DNA of 64,000 nucleotides from Macrocystis pyrifera. Taxonomy: Eukaryota; Sar; Phaeophyceae; Laminariales; Laminariaceae. The notes under the pieces were generated by a model. The model was not told the origin of the DNA, did no database searches, and worked only from the letters and a program-made list of their open reading frames with translations. The stretch is taken from positions 14,110,628-14,174,627 of the forward strand of contig JASSKH010000005.1 of the NCBI GenBank assembly GCA_031763025.1. The letters run 5' to 3'. Positions 21,101 to 26,744 of the stretch are shown one piece after another; position 1 is the stretch's first letter; every line of letters starts with the position of its first letter. The position numbers and the translations under genes are program-made.

Positions 21101-21938
21101 GAGGTATGCATCTATGCAGAAATGCCTGGTGTTGTGTAATTTTCGTGTTTTTTTTTTGTTCCATCGTTTTTTTTGTTTTTCGTCCCTTTTTGCAGGAACG
21201 AAAGGAAGGCGTGGTGTTCGTTCACTCCAACGATCTTCAGGCGGTAGAAATGGCGGAAGGGAAAATTGACTTCAAGATGATGATCAGGTCGGTGGGTGGG
21301 AATAGTGGGTGTGTGGGTGGGCTGATGGGTGGGTTGGTGGGTGGGTAGGTGGTTGAGTCGGTCGGTCGGTAGGTGGGTGGGTGGGTGGGTGGGTGGGTGG
21401 GTGGGCGGGGGGGTGGGGTGTTGATGATGACTACTACCCTGGGTACGTTTTTTGTTTGCTTGTATCTTCTACGAGAGAGAGGACTTGACGGCACGGCGCG
21501 CGTGGTAGCGAAACGTGCGGCAGCGGCTTGTGGTGCCAACAACACTTTTTTTTTTCATGAAGCCCGTCCGCTAAAAAACGATACAGTACCTTTTTTGTTT
21601 TGTGATGCGATTTTATGACGCCGTCTCCGAAACGTCTGGGTCTCTCGGGTGACACCGCGACAGCGAAATAAAGGACATCGCCCGAGCGAAGCTACGCTTG
21701 CATCGACAGCGATCACGAACAGCCAGGCGCGCCGCCCTTGATGTCGACGACTAGAGCCTTTCGACATCCTACCACCCCCCGCCCGACCCCCAACAATCCC
21801 TCCTCTCCCCCCCCCTCCCGCCGCCGCCAACTCCAACGTTTTTTTGTTCGGCATGAACAGAATGGGCAGGTATACACCGTGATCAGGAAGGAGACCATGG
21901 TGACGGCGCGACCGAAACTATACTTCTCGGACGGTTGA
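3867..21938 (+). CDS. Multi-exon PDZ-PPR protein gene (about 19 exons, about 1.6 thousand residues)
   Basis: Predicted organellar RNA-binding protein joining two PDZ domains to a PPR array. Exons by splice site and phase: 3867-5321, 7832-7920, 9252-9420, 10100-10321, 10914-11022, 11684-12137, 12998-13772, 14643-14771, 15038-15199, 15919-16052, 16599-16779, 17898-18053, 19210-19383, an exon ending 20017 with uncertain start, 20746-20880, 21043-21103, 21196-21287, 21664-21742, 21861-21938 (TGA). Phases match at nearly all junctions. Exons 3, 6 and 7 each contain one extra base, so the reading frame is broken as written. Long C tracts in several introns probably serve as polypyrimidine tracts. 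Three of the last donors are GTCGG or GTCGA, weaker than the GTGAG/GTAAG type used elsewhere. PPR repeats bind RNA and PDZ domains bind protein C-termini; plastid or mitochondrial location is an inference. Confidence 0.75.
5747..5868. mobile_element. MITE with TTACGGGGGACC terminal inverted repeats
   Basis: Begins TTACGGGGGACCAT and ends ATGGTCCCGCCCGTAA, preceded by TA. Internal GGACCTGCTATTG and CGTAGGTCCTATTTAC match other family members at 20288, 55541, 57595 and 63332. TA flanks and short TIRs suggest a Tc1/mariner (Stowaway-like) origin. In PDZ-PPR intron 1. Confidence 0.75.
7340..7495 (+). repeat. C-tailed dispersed repeat copy
   Basis: Core TTGGTGCAAGCATATCTGCC, GGTCGGTGAAAACCTG, GCTCCGTCCCGGCATTGT, then TATCGAGTACACACCCCCC. 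A short tail. In intron 1 of the PDZ-PPR gene. Confidence 0.75.
7506..7755 (+). repeat. C-tailed dispersed repeat, chimeric with second subfamily
   Basis: Starts like the main family (CAGTTCATTCGATGCTGTCA) and contains CTGCCTGGTCGGCGAGAACC. After GCTCCGTC it switches to the second subfamily (TCGAAAGGGG, GACTGAGGCAAGCAACAAAC) and ends GAGTACG plus a C-rich tail. It links the two subfamilies. Confidence 0.7.
7832..9420 (+). CDS. PDZ-PPR gene exons 2-3: PDZ domain 1
   Basis: Exon 2 (7832-7920) encodes PLGLDLSECQGGVCVSKVRP and then GSSAMLQGV before a GTGTGC donor, phase 2. Exon 3 (9252-9420) continues with PGDRVVATSATLGDGLW, then KNTVDGILSAVGTRL and VTLRVERRLEPQQLAAA. This is the usual PDZ order: carboxylate loop (LGLDLSE), 'V.PGS.A...GV..GDRV', helix B, final strand. 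Exon 3 has a +1 frame break around 9314-9323 (GGGG run). Dropping one G restores both the downstream frame and the phase-2 exit needed by exon 4. Between the two exons lie a SINE, a long CAG tract and a CTG-rich tract. Confidence 0.72.
8140..8453 (+). mobile_element. tRNA-derived SINE, near full length
   Basis: Starts inside the tRNA-like head (GTGGCTTGGTAGGTGGTCCG; B box GTGGGTTCAGGTCTCACC). Carries the same body as the 2506-2841 copy and ends AAGTGATGAAGAAAAAAA. In PDZ-PPR intron 2. Confidence 0.85.
8531..8614 (+). repeat. Long CAG trinucleotide tract
   Basis: About 28 CAG units with one CGG interruption, intronic on the plus strand. Read through in any frame it would give polyQ, polyA or polyS, but no splice sites support coding. 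Confidence 0.9.
9040..9235 (+). repeat. CTG/TGC-rich imperfect trinucleotide region
   Basis: Imperfect CTG/GCT/GTT repeats directly upstream of PDZ-PPR exon 3. Pyrimidine-rich enough to act as its 3' splice-site tract, ending at the GCGCAG acceptor. Open frames through it are low-complexity Leu/Cys/Ala/Gln runs. Confidence 0.8.
9660..9918 (+). repeat. C-tailed dispersed repeat copy
   Basis: Begins TCAATTCATTGACGCTGTCA after a C run. Contains GGCGCTTCGCGCTTGGTGCA, CTGCCTGGTCGGTGAAAACC, GCTCCGTCCCGGCATTGT and TGACAATGAGTAC, then a C tail of about 20. In PDZ-PPR intron 3. Confidence 0.85.
10100..11022 (+). CDS. PDZ-PPR gene exons 4-5: PDZ domain 2
   Basis: Exon 4 (10100-10321) encodes FQKSVTQTFEVTLRTPPGLI, then EGVVVAGMVAGSPADLSGAV and QQGDRVVAVGSSLGNVMWPY. 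Exon 5 (10914-11022) encodes RLEGVASAIELHIGGTINLR and FQRVVEMGTWTDPSSA. The split codon across the GTAAGG donor and CAG acceptor gives Arg. It is a second PDZ domain clearly homologous to PDZ1 (GDRVVA.. and the ..G..SA helix are shared). The intron holds the large GGTAT/GGGAT pentanucleotide array. Confidence 0.75.
10360..10790 (+). repeat. GGTAT/GGGAT pentanucleotide array
   Basis: About 430 bp of TGGTA and TGGGA pentamers. GGTAT blocks flank a central GGGAT block, suggesting expansion of two variants. In the intron between PDZ2 exons 4 and 5. The same unit forms an array at 50712-51290 and a short stretch at 54203-54255. Confidence 0.95.
11035..11330 (+). repeat. Purine-rich (GGGA/GGAG) low-complexity tract
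   Basis: G/A-rich imperfect repeats with several G runs in PDZ-PPR intron 5. Open frames here are Gly/Arg/Glu artefacts. Confidence 0.7.
11578..11646 (+). repeat. AACCC pentanucleotide repeat
   Basis: Imperfect ACCCA/AACCC units upstream of exon 6, within the pyrimidine-rich end of intron 5. Short and interstitial, so a telomeric origin is not indicated. Confidence 0.8.
11684..12137 (+). CDS. PDZ-PPR gene exon 6: linker and first PPR repeat
   Basis: Starts after a CAG acceptor (a NAGNAG pair at 11681-11686). The first part reads GEDRTIDSTLKAYRENGGAV in one frame. The later part, ERCGALVRSYGLRRQAIAVD and NLLDGMEKAGVQINARFLNS, is one frame over; this is a PPR-like helix pair. The exon length (454) exceeds a multiple of three by one, and the likely break is a CCCCC run near 11751. 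A CAG/AGC tract (11846-11910) codes Ser, with Thr near its end, between the two parts. The donor is GTGAGT. Confidence 0.55.
12998..13772 (+). CDS. PDZ-PPR gene exon 7: PPR repeats flanking a low-complexity insert
   Basis: Begins ISYLLCKEPEKAVETFHAVT, continuing a PPR motif from exon 6. It then runs through a Gly/Asn/Ala-rich stretch containing an imperfect internal DNA repeat (GGTAACGTCAACGGTAATAA copies at 13190-13262). It ends with RPNALLVATLVKAHG, LDDACRVVLGMVDWGLKPDV and AVFNSLAAAAVWNGRIDLAL, a canonical PPR. The first and last parts lie in different frames, and a G7 run at 13580-13586 is the natural break point. Exon length is 775, one base over a multiple of three. Acceptor AAAACAG, donor GTGAGA. 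Confidence 0.6.
14236..14312. mobile_element. Short MITE-like inverted repeat (GCAGTCCC family)
   Basis: Left end CTGCAGTCCCATGTTGGGGA and right end TCCCCAAAACGGGACTACGG are imperfect inverted repeats. A second copy with the same ends lies at 16827-16907. Both are in introns of the PDZ-PPR gene. Confidence 0.5.
14413..14624 (+). repeat. C-tailed dispersed repeat copy with about 35-base C tail
   Basis: Core GGCGCTTCGCGCTTGGTGCA, CTGCCTGGTCGGTGAAAACC, GCTCCGTCCCGGCATTGTAG, GCATGAGATCGAGTACATCT, a second GAGTAC, then the C tail. The tail lies about 20 bases upstream of exon 8's acceptor and probably contributes its polypyrimidine tract. Confidence 0.85.
14643..14771 (+). CDS. PDZ-PPR gene exon 8: one PPR repeat
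   Basis: Phase-0 exon of 43 codons: VVLGGIMKTWGVAPNQLSYN, TIMDAYARAGNVNNVVKIYN, FMQ. This is a textbook PPR motif (Y-N-T-I-M-D-A-Y-A-R-A-G-N followed by a second helix). The acceptor is GTTGCAG directly after a long C tract, which is also the tail of a C-tailed repeat; the donor is GTAAGC. Confidence 0.85.
15038..15199 (+). CDS. PDZ-PPR gene exon 9: PPR repeat
   Basis: Phase-0 exon of 54 codons: AEGVPPDVVTTTILVKAQVA, SGDVSAAMRTLVEMLKASSL, DAFPFNTIIQ. PPR repeat with GVPPD turn. Acceptor TTTTTAG follows a C tract; donor GTGAAG. Confidence 0.85.
15919..16052 (+). CDS. PDZ-PPR gene exon 10: PPR repeat
   Basis: Encodes GLMKTLQWEKALDLFRGMRY, HNVKPDLITFNSLLSGLTKA, RQPA and two bases of the next codon before GTGAGA. 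Canonical PPR (KALDLFRGM..NVKPDLITFNSLL). Phase 2 exit matches the next exon. Unspliced reading would stop immediately at TGA. Confidence 0.85.
16599..16779 (+). CDS. PDZ-PPR gene exon 11: PPR repeats
   Basis: Encodes AVDLFEEMVEMGISPDVYTY, SSLVSAYAKLGEVAAAVKVL and SDMAKGGVKPNGFTCSAVMQ. Two well-conserved PPR units (GISPDVYTYSSLVSAYAK; GVKPNGFT). The split Leu codon joins exon 10. Acceptor is CTCAAAG after a C tract, donor GTACAT. Confidence 0.88.
16827..16907. mobile_element. Short MITE-like inverted repeat (GCAGTCCC family)
   Basis: AACTGCAGTCCCGGTTTCGA at the left and GAAATGGGACTGCTGT at the right are inverted repeats matching the copy at 14236-14312. Confidence 0.5.
17160..17256 (-). repeat. 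C-tailed repeat, second subfamily
   Basis: On the minus strand: GCTCCGTCTCGAAAGGGATG, then CAATGGTCAAACGACTAAGG, CAAGCAACGAATGAGTAC and a C tail (G run ending about 17184). Shares the GAGTAC-C(n) end with the main family. In PDZ-PPR intron 11. Confidence 0.75.
17898..18053 (+). CDS. PDZ-PPR gene exon 12: PPR repeat
   Basis: Phase-0 exon of 52 codons: ACIKGGQPGTALEVFEQLTS, KGGIRADEVISTLVVQAHAM, KGEFDQAFQAIT. PPR repeat with GIRAD turn. Acceptor TCGCAG, donor GTGAGG, followed by a long G run. Confidence 0.82.
18147..18185 (+). repeat. GTT trinucleotide repeat
   Basis: About 13 GTT units in PDZ-PPR intron 12, just after a long G run (about 18079-18109). Confidence 0.9.
18345..18782 (+). repeat. 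C-tailed dispersed repeat, longest type of copy
   Basis: Extended 5' part (GTCGAGTTAGATCATTTGTG, AGAGGCAGTTACATAGTA, GGAAGTGGCTACACCGGAAA) joined to the usual core and a C tail of about 25. The same 5' part precedes the copies at 25620 and 52090, so the full element is about 420 bases. No ORF or clear pol III boxes recognised. Confidence 0.85.
18945..19056 (+). repeat. GGGTC/GACCC low-complexity region
   Basis: GGTCGGGTCGAGCC and CCGACCCGACCCGACCCGAC stretches, partly inverted to each other, in PDZ-PPR intron 12. Related low-complexity CCCGAGTACCCG text recurs at 33400-33560 and 50430-50570. Confidence 0.6.
19210..19383 (+). CDS. PDZ-PPR gene exon 13: PPR-like repeat
   Basis: Phase-0 exon of 58 codons: AMGKRGQDDKIPFNHLVREC, VLAGEWGRASESVKRMLHQG, KGIRFDHNTFNAVSA. 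PPR-like helices with FNHLVRECVLAGEW and GIRFDHNTFNAV. The donor GTAGGT lies at the start of a GGGTTCGGTT microsatellite. Confidence 0.78.
19384..19470 (+). repeat. GGGTTCGGTT microsatellite
   Basis: Repeats of GGTTGGGTTC and TTCGG starting at the splice donor of exon 13. Not a telomere; the unit is irregular. Confidence 0.85.
19740..19835 (+). repeat. C-tailed repeat, second subfamily
   Basis: CCATCTCGAAAGGGGTGCAT, AATGGACAAATGACTAAGGC and AATGAGTAG followed by a C tail of about 18. The tail adjoins the uncertain start of PDZ-PPR exon 14. Confidence 0.75.
19817..20017 (+). CDS. PDZ-PPR gene exon 14 (5' boundary uncertain)
   Basis: The 3' part encodes YCLAAFHALLDDAMLHDISH and YFRQIPRGYDGTEEASWPRL, ending phase 2 at a GTGAGC donor that joins exon 15 in frame. 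The only upstream AG is the GTAG just before a long C tract, so the exon as written would translate the tract as a Pro run from the tail of a C-tailed repeat. Incoming phase then disagrees with exon 13, which again points to an uncertain homopolymer length. The true acceptor may be non-canonical. Confidence 0.45.
20288..20393. mobile_element. MITE with TTACGGAGGACC terminal inverted repeats
   Basis: TTACGGAGGACCATAGTAAA at left, TTTATGGACCCCCGCAA at right, TA on both sides. Same family as 5747, 55541, 57595, 63332. Confidence 0.8.
20746..21103 (+). CDS. PDZ-PPR gene exons 15-16
   Basis: Exon 15 encodes FLMQTKDMVVERGWTYSSTL and YLAILYECIAREDYAMANMI VE, PPR-like helices. The GAG|GTATAC donor at 20873 is the stronger site, but only the GTCGGA donor at 20881 gives the phase needed by exon 16 (21043-21103, MVNASFTLNVCFDCASVWYE). 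Exon 16 ends at a GTATGC donor in phase 0. Confidence 0.6.
21196..21938 (+). CDS. PDZ-PPR gene exons 17-19 and stop
   Basis: Exon 17 (21196-21287) encodes ERKEGVVFVHSNDLQAVEMA and EGKIDFKMMI. Exon 18 (21664-21742) encodes EIKDIARAKLRLHRQRSRTA RRAALD. Exon 19 (21861-21938) encodes NGQVYTVIRKETMVTARPKL YFSDG then TGA. Phases are compatible using GTCGGT and GTCGAC donors. If the last donor is not used, exon 18 instead ends at TAG (21752-21754) with a C-terminus ...ALDVDD. The C-terminal domain is not recognised. Confidence 0.5.
21291..21425 (+). repeat. GGGTGGGTGGGT microsatellite
   Basis: Imperfect GGTG/GGTC tetranucleotide array just after the donor of PDZ-PPR exon 17. Confidence 0.85.
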
Positions 21939-21939
21939 A

Positions 21940-22470
21940 CGGGGTCCCCCCCCCCCCCCGCCCCCCCCCGCCTTCCGCCTCCCGCGACGTGATGCGAGAG
22001 ATGGGTTTCCAGGATGAGGCAGTAGCGGAACGTTAACGTTAGAACCACGCACCGAGAAAATGGTTGTGTTGGTTGGCGGTAGCCCTTCTTCTGTGTGCTA
22101 GCTTGGAAATAAGGTGGAGGGGGGGCAGGAGGCAGGAGGACATGGACAAGTGGAGTGGAATAATTATTACCGTCGATTTTGTAAGGGTCGAGGGGGGGGG
22201 GGTGTGTGATAGAAAGTCGAGGGCGGAGAAAATTAGCACCGGCAGTGATGCGTTAAGGGTGGGGGGGGGTGTGATAGAAAGTCGAGGGCGGAGAGGTTTA
22301 ACACCGGGGGTGCGCTGACGCGACGCGCGTGTAAAAAGAAGAGGGAGAAAATAAAAAGAGGAAGGCGCTGAAGTAAGCAAGCGACGCGATTTTTCTACGG
22401 CAGCGCCGCTGCGGTAATAGCTTGAGCGCGCGAGGCGAGAGAGAAGAGGGGCGGGCGGATGGGCGGGGAG
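21940..22470. other. Region downstream of the PDZ-PPR gene, no gene recognised
   Basis: Follows the TGA of the PDZ-PPR gene and should hold its 3' UTR. Contains two copies of a short direct repeat (GGGGGGTGTGTGATAGAAAG TCGAGGGCGGAGA at about 22193-22230 and 22265-22298) and G runs. No AATAAA signal stands out. Confidence 0.5.
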
Positions 22471-22477
22471 GAGGGGG

Positions 22478-22546
22478 CGTACTTATTTGTTGCTTGCCTT
22501 AGTCATATGGCCATTCGACCACGCATCCCTTTCGAGACAGTGCTGG
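22478..22546 (-). repeat. C-tailed repeat, second subfamily, partial
   Basis: Minus strand reads TCTCGAAAGGGATGCGTGGT, CGAATGGCCATATGACTAAG, GCAAGCAACAAATAAGTACG and then C-rich sequence. Confidence 0.7.
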
Positions 22547-22623
22547 GGGAAGTCGTCTGACGCCGACAGATTGCGTGTTTTTGTTTTTGTTTTACGTTGC
22601 TGCTGGTGGGTTGGAGCAACAGC

Positions 22624-22625
<2 letters not shown>

Positions 22626-22676
<51 letters not shown>
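22626..22676 (+). repeat. 51-base G homopolymer
   Basis: Uninterrupted run of 51 G. Its length in the assembly may be unreliable. Confidence 0.9.
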
Positions 22677-22732
22677 CGAAAGCGGCGATGGGTCGAATAA
22701 ATCGGAGAAAAAAAACACATTTAAGGGGAGTA

Positions 22733-22736
<4 letters not shown>

Positions 22737-22801
<65 letters not shown>
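22737..22801 (+). repeat. GA dinucleotide repeat
   Basis: About 32 uninterrupted GA units; produces artefact Arg-Glu or Leu-Ser open frames on either strand. Confidence 0.95.
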
Positions 22802-22803
<2 letters not shown>

Positions 22804-22869
22804 CGGCAGAGTCAAGCCGGTCGTACAGTGGATGTGCGCTGGGCGTGTGTGCGTGTGATTCGTGGTAAG

Positions 22870-24500
22870 GTTCATAGGGGTGGGCCGATTTGGGGTTGGG
22901 TGGGATGGGATGGGATGGGAAAGGGGGGGGAAGGGCTGTGACCCGATTTTTTCCCAGGGATATTGTGGCGACGCTGAAGATTTTTAGTGGTGGTGTTGCG
23001 CGAGCGCGGGGGCGGGGGGAGGGGAGGGGGGGGGGGGGGTGTACTCGTTGGGGGCGGCGGATGGCCGGGGGGGGGGAGGGGGGGGGTGGGTGGGGAGGGG
23101 GGGGGGGATGGAGAATGTTGTTGTAGTTTTCCCGGGTGATGGCCCCGGGGGAGAAAGACACAAAACACAGTCACAGACGGACGAGAGAGAAAGCCAGATC
23201 AAGAGCGAGAACGAAAAAGTGAGAGAGCGAGAGAGCGAGCGAAAGAGAGCGATAGTGAAAAGAGAGGGAGAGGGAGAGGGAGAGAGACCGTTAGGCGAGG
23301 AGTAATTTAATCCAGACGCGGTGGGGTGGGTGTTGACCGTTGGGTTGCCCGACACATCGGTGACGGTTTCGACAGTCCGTGCTGCCCAAGCTTGAGAGGG
23401 AGAAGGAGTCGGGGGGGGGGAGGACTTGAGGTTAGGGTTTGCGTTGGAGTTGCCGTTGGCGTTTGGGTTCGGGGTTTGGTTGCCGTGATCGTGAGAATGG
23501 CGCCTCCGTGGCGCCGGGGGGTATCGTGCGCGCTCTTTGCTTCAAGGTGACAGGAGCGGGATTAGGGGGGGGGGGTGTTCCGATGATGGGCGCCACGACT
23601 CTGACCTAATATAGCCAGCTCGGCAGCAAGCAGAACATTGAAAACTGTTTTAGCTTCGTTTTGCGGTAAACTGCTGCTGTAGACAGGGAACTAAACGGCA
23701 GTTTTGGTTGTTTCGGTAAGGCAAGCCCCTCTTTTCCCTCTTTTTTTTTTGCTTTATTTTTCACTCCCGCCCACCCACTCTGCACGGCGGTGCTCGTAGG
23801 ATGGTAGAAGACATCGTAGAATCGAAACGGACCGACGGACAGGCGGACGGACAAACACGGACAGATCGTCTGACATTTCATGCAGTCTAGTGCATGCATA
23901 TCTCCTCTATTGTTTGGTAGCAAAACACGGTATGCGACGTTTTTGTTGCTTTTTCGGTCGTCTCGTCTCGTCGCTGCCCGCATGTGACCGTCGGTCGGTA
24001 TGGAGCGATCGCTCCGTTGGTCGGGTTTTCCCTTCGGTTTGTTCGCTTTGTTTGTCTGTCTGTCTGTCTGTCCGCCCGTCCGTTTTCTTCCTTCTGCCCG
24101 TCCATCCATTCGTCTTATCTTTCTGTAGCCTCTTATTTGATCCCCCCTTTTCGTGTACGGCTTCTACCGGAAGGAGACGCGCCTCGTGCATCAAAACAGC
24201 CCCTTTGGTGACCGGTGACGACGCTGCTTGCTTTTTTAGTTTTTCTAATTTGCCGCTTTGGAGAGCTCTGCTTCCCCGTCGTGGACGGAGCGGAGAACCC
24301 TCCTTGCCTTGGTGTTTATTTTATGTTGTGCGAGATTTTTCTTTTCGCAACCGAGCGTGGAGTGGAGCGGGATGGGTGGGTCAGGTGCGACGCGATGCGG
24401 GGGGGGGAGTGGAATTGACGATGGGAATCATGGCGACGACGAAAAATGATACCCCGAGATTTGTGGATTTTAACTAAAAAAAAAAAAAAAAAAAAAAACT
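22870..24500. other. Low-complexity intergenic region, no gene supported
   Basis: G-rich and GAGA-rich stretches to about 23300, then pyrimidine-rich sequence with CTGTC/CCGTC repeats (about 24040-24100). It ends in an A run at 24476-24499 whose source is not clear (possible retroposed tail). Open frames of up to 195 codons here are repetitive and have no recognisable domain. Confidence 0.5.
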
Positions 24501-25615
24501 CATCCTCCGACGGATTGGTAAAAAATAAAGCTTGAGCTCACCACACTTACTTGCACGTTCCAATTTCGTGTCGTGTGTCAATTTAACCCATAGTTCCCGT
24601 TGCACCGTCAGAATAGGCTGCTGTTGCCACTGACGTTTGGGAACGTTGACCCGACCTGACCCCGAGAGGGGCAGGTGCGGTGGAGATAGCCACCCGGGAG
24701 AGTCATCTCCCCCGGGTAGTGCGGGACTTGCGCGAGCTCACCCACTAACAAAAACCGAGACTATGAGGCCTTTCCGCCGAACTTGGCCCAGTTACGGTCC
24801 ACCCTACCCGTTGGGGAGTTGGTCCGAGATTTCGTGAAATGCTTTATTTCGTCATCTACAGTAGGTACAGGTGTGCTTGCGTGTAGCAAAACTCGCAGCC
24901 TTTTTTGTATGGGAAGCGAGGTTGCTGCTCTTCTTCTCGGATCTGCTGCTCTCGTACTTTCCTGCTGTGTCTGCTCTGCCCTGCTGTTCGTTACCACTGT
25001 TTTATTGTCTCGCTGTGGCGGAATTCAACTGCTGCTTGACGATTTTCAAGTGGCTTACTTTGTTTTTTTTTAAATCCTCCAGGCGAAGCGGTAAACACGA
25101 AGCTTAAGCTCACTGCGGTTCCATGTATGCGTCATGTGTCACGCGTCAATGCCAATGTCAACTTAACTCTCTGGTTCCCTAGGTTTACCTATGGGGTCTT
25201 CTCTTAGCAAAACTCCGAATGTGTCGGTCAAGCCTCTGTGTCCCACTTTTTCCATCACTGCAATCAAATGGACTCTCCCCAATTCTTTCCAACCAATCAG
25301 CACCCAGTAAAACCTACTAGATATTTCACTGCCCGAGCTGCTATTAAGTTGCCGCAACACATCTACAGTTGTGGCAGCAACCACACACGGCAGCAGGGAC
25401 CAACAACAACTGAACATTCCGAGTGGCATGGATCACGGTTTCATTGAATATCCGAAAACGCACACCAAGACACACACAACGAGTTACATGTTTACATGTT
25501 TACTGTATAGGATGGATTGGCTTCGGTTGGCAGCGACGGCGTAAAGCACACCAACCACCCCGCGACCTAGACAACCAGGAGCACTTTTCGTTTGCTTCTT
25601 TCGTTGGCGGTTCCC
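24501..25615. other. Intergenic region, no gene recognised
   Basis: Mixed composition, with short unrelated open frames. Contains two similar segments around 24530-24600 and 25090-25170 (AAGCTTGAGCTCACCACACT vs AAGCTTAAGCTCACTGCGGT; both followed by a TGTGTCAATTTAAC-like sequence), so a diverged direct repeat about 560 bases apart. Confidence 0.45.
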
Positions 25616-25619
25616 AGGG

Positions 25620-26025
25620 CTGGCAGTCGAGCTAGATCATTTGTGCGGGGTAGAGTTTAACTCCGCCGAAAGGGAATGTTCGTATAACGTAGTGCGTACC
25701 GGGTATACTTTGGTAAGGCATCCACGAGGCAGATACATAGTATACCCATTGCTCTCTCCGCGAGTGGCCACACCAGAAAATGAATCAATTCCTTTGACGC
25801 TGTCATCCGCATGCAAGAAAGTCTGCGTCACAAGTGGTTCTTAGTAGGATGCAGCTCACCCTTCATGCGACTCGCCGAACACCTCACGGCGCTTCGCGCT
25901 TGGTGCAAGCAATGTCTACCTGGTCAATGAATGCCCGGCTTGCTTCGTCCCGGCATTGTAGGGATGCGAGCGTCTACGGTCATATGACTACGGCAATGTA
26001 TGACATGAGTACCCCCCCCCCAAAT
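25620..26025 (+). repeat. C-tailed dispersed repeat, full-length type
   Basis: Extended 5' part (CAGTCGAGCTAGATCATTTG, CACGAGGCAGATACATAGTA, GAGTGGCCACACCAGAAAAT), then core (TTGACGCTGTCATCCGCATG, GGCGCTTCGCGCTTGGTGCA, GTCCCGGCATTGTAGGGATG) and GACATGAGTAC with a short C tail of about 10. Confidence 0.85.
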
Positions 26026-26287
26026 TCCGTCCCGTCCCATTCGTTCCGAATGAGCATACACGCAACAACATCGCACAAAATAACACACAAACATGCGAAC
26101 GAAAACCTTAGCCACATAAAAAAATGCATGAACCATCCAGGCAGCAGACGCTTCCTGCCGGGTACATTTCGGCAAGTAATCCCGCCCCAGCAGGAAAACA
26201 CCGCCTCCATTCCACCGACAAAAATAGCCACGTGATTGTGGCTTTATCAATCGGTCGTATCACCCCACCCCAGAGCCTTGCGCTCCG

Positions 26288-26370
<83 letters not shown>

Positions 26371-26432
26371 AGGCTGCGAGGGTCTATGGTCATACGACTA
26401 CGGCCATGCATGATTTCCAGTGCCCCCCCCCA
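26288..26432 (+). repeat. 83-base C homopolymer followed by a C-tailed repeat fragment
   Basis: 83 uninterrupted C (26288-26370), then GCGAGGGTCTATGGTCATAC, GACTACGGCCATGCATGATT and a second C run. The fragment is only the 3' end of the C-tailed family, so a C tract lies on both sides of it. Confidence 0.9.
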
Positions 26433-26744
26433 GGCCCCTGCAACTCCACCTTCTTCCTCACCCTCTGCAACCGAGAATTGGGCGTCGGCAGCAACGACAG
26501 TGATGGAAATGTTACGGGAGTAAAACCTAACACCTAACTAACGTGATAAATTCGACGACTGGCAGACACCGCCACCGGGAGACAACACGCGTTAGCAAAA
26601 GACAAAACGACCGACCGACCGACCGACCGACGGACCGAACGGACGGCTGGACGGGAAGACGAAGCGATCAATCAATCTCGACTACACCGCCCGCCTAGTG
26701 CCACCACCGGCCGGTCTGCTTACTGCCACCGCCCAAGAGCCCGC

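Noticed and set aside
22483..23355. Frames rich in Pro, Gly or Leu-Ser repeats
   Set aside because: Read-through of the 51-base G run, the GA repeat and G-rich sequence; no domain.
23890..24477. 195-codon plus-strand frame
   Set aside because: Low-complexity Cys/Ser/Val/Phe sequence over CTGTC-type repeats, no splice or domain support.
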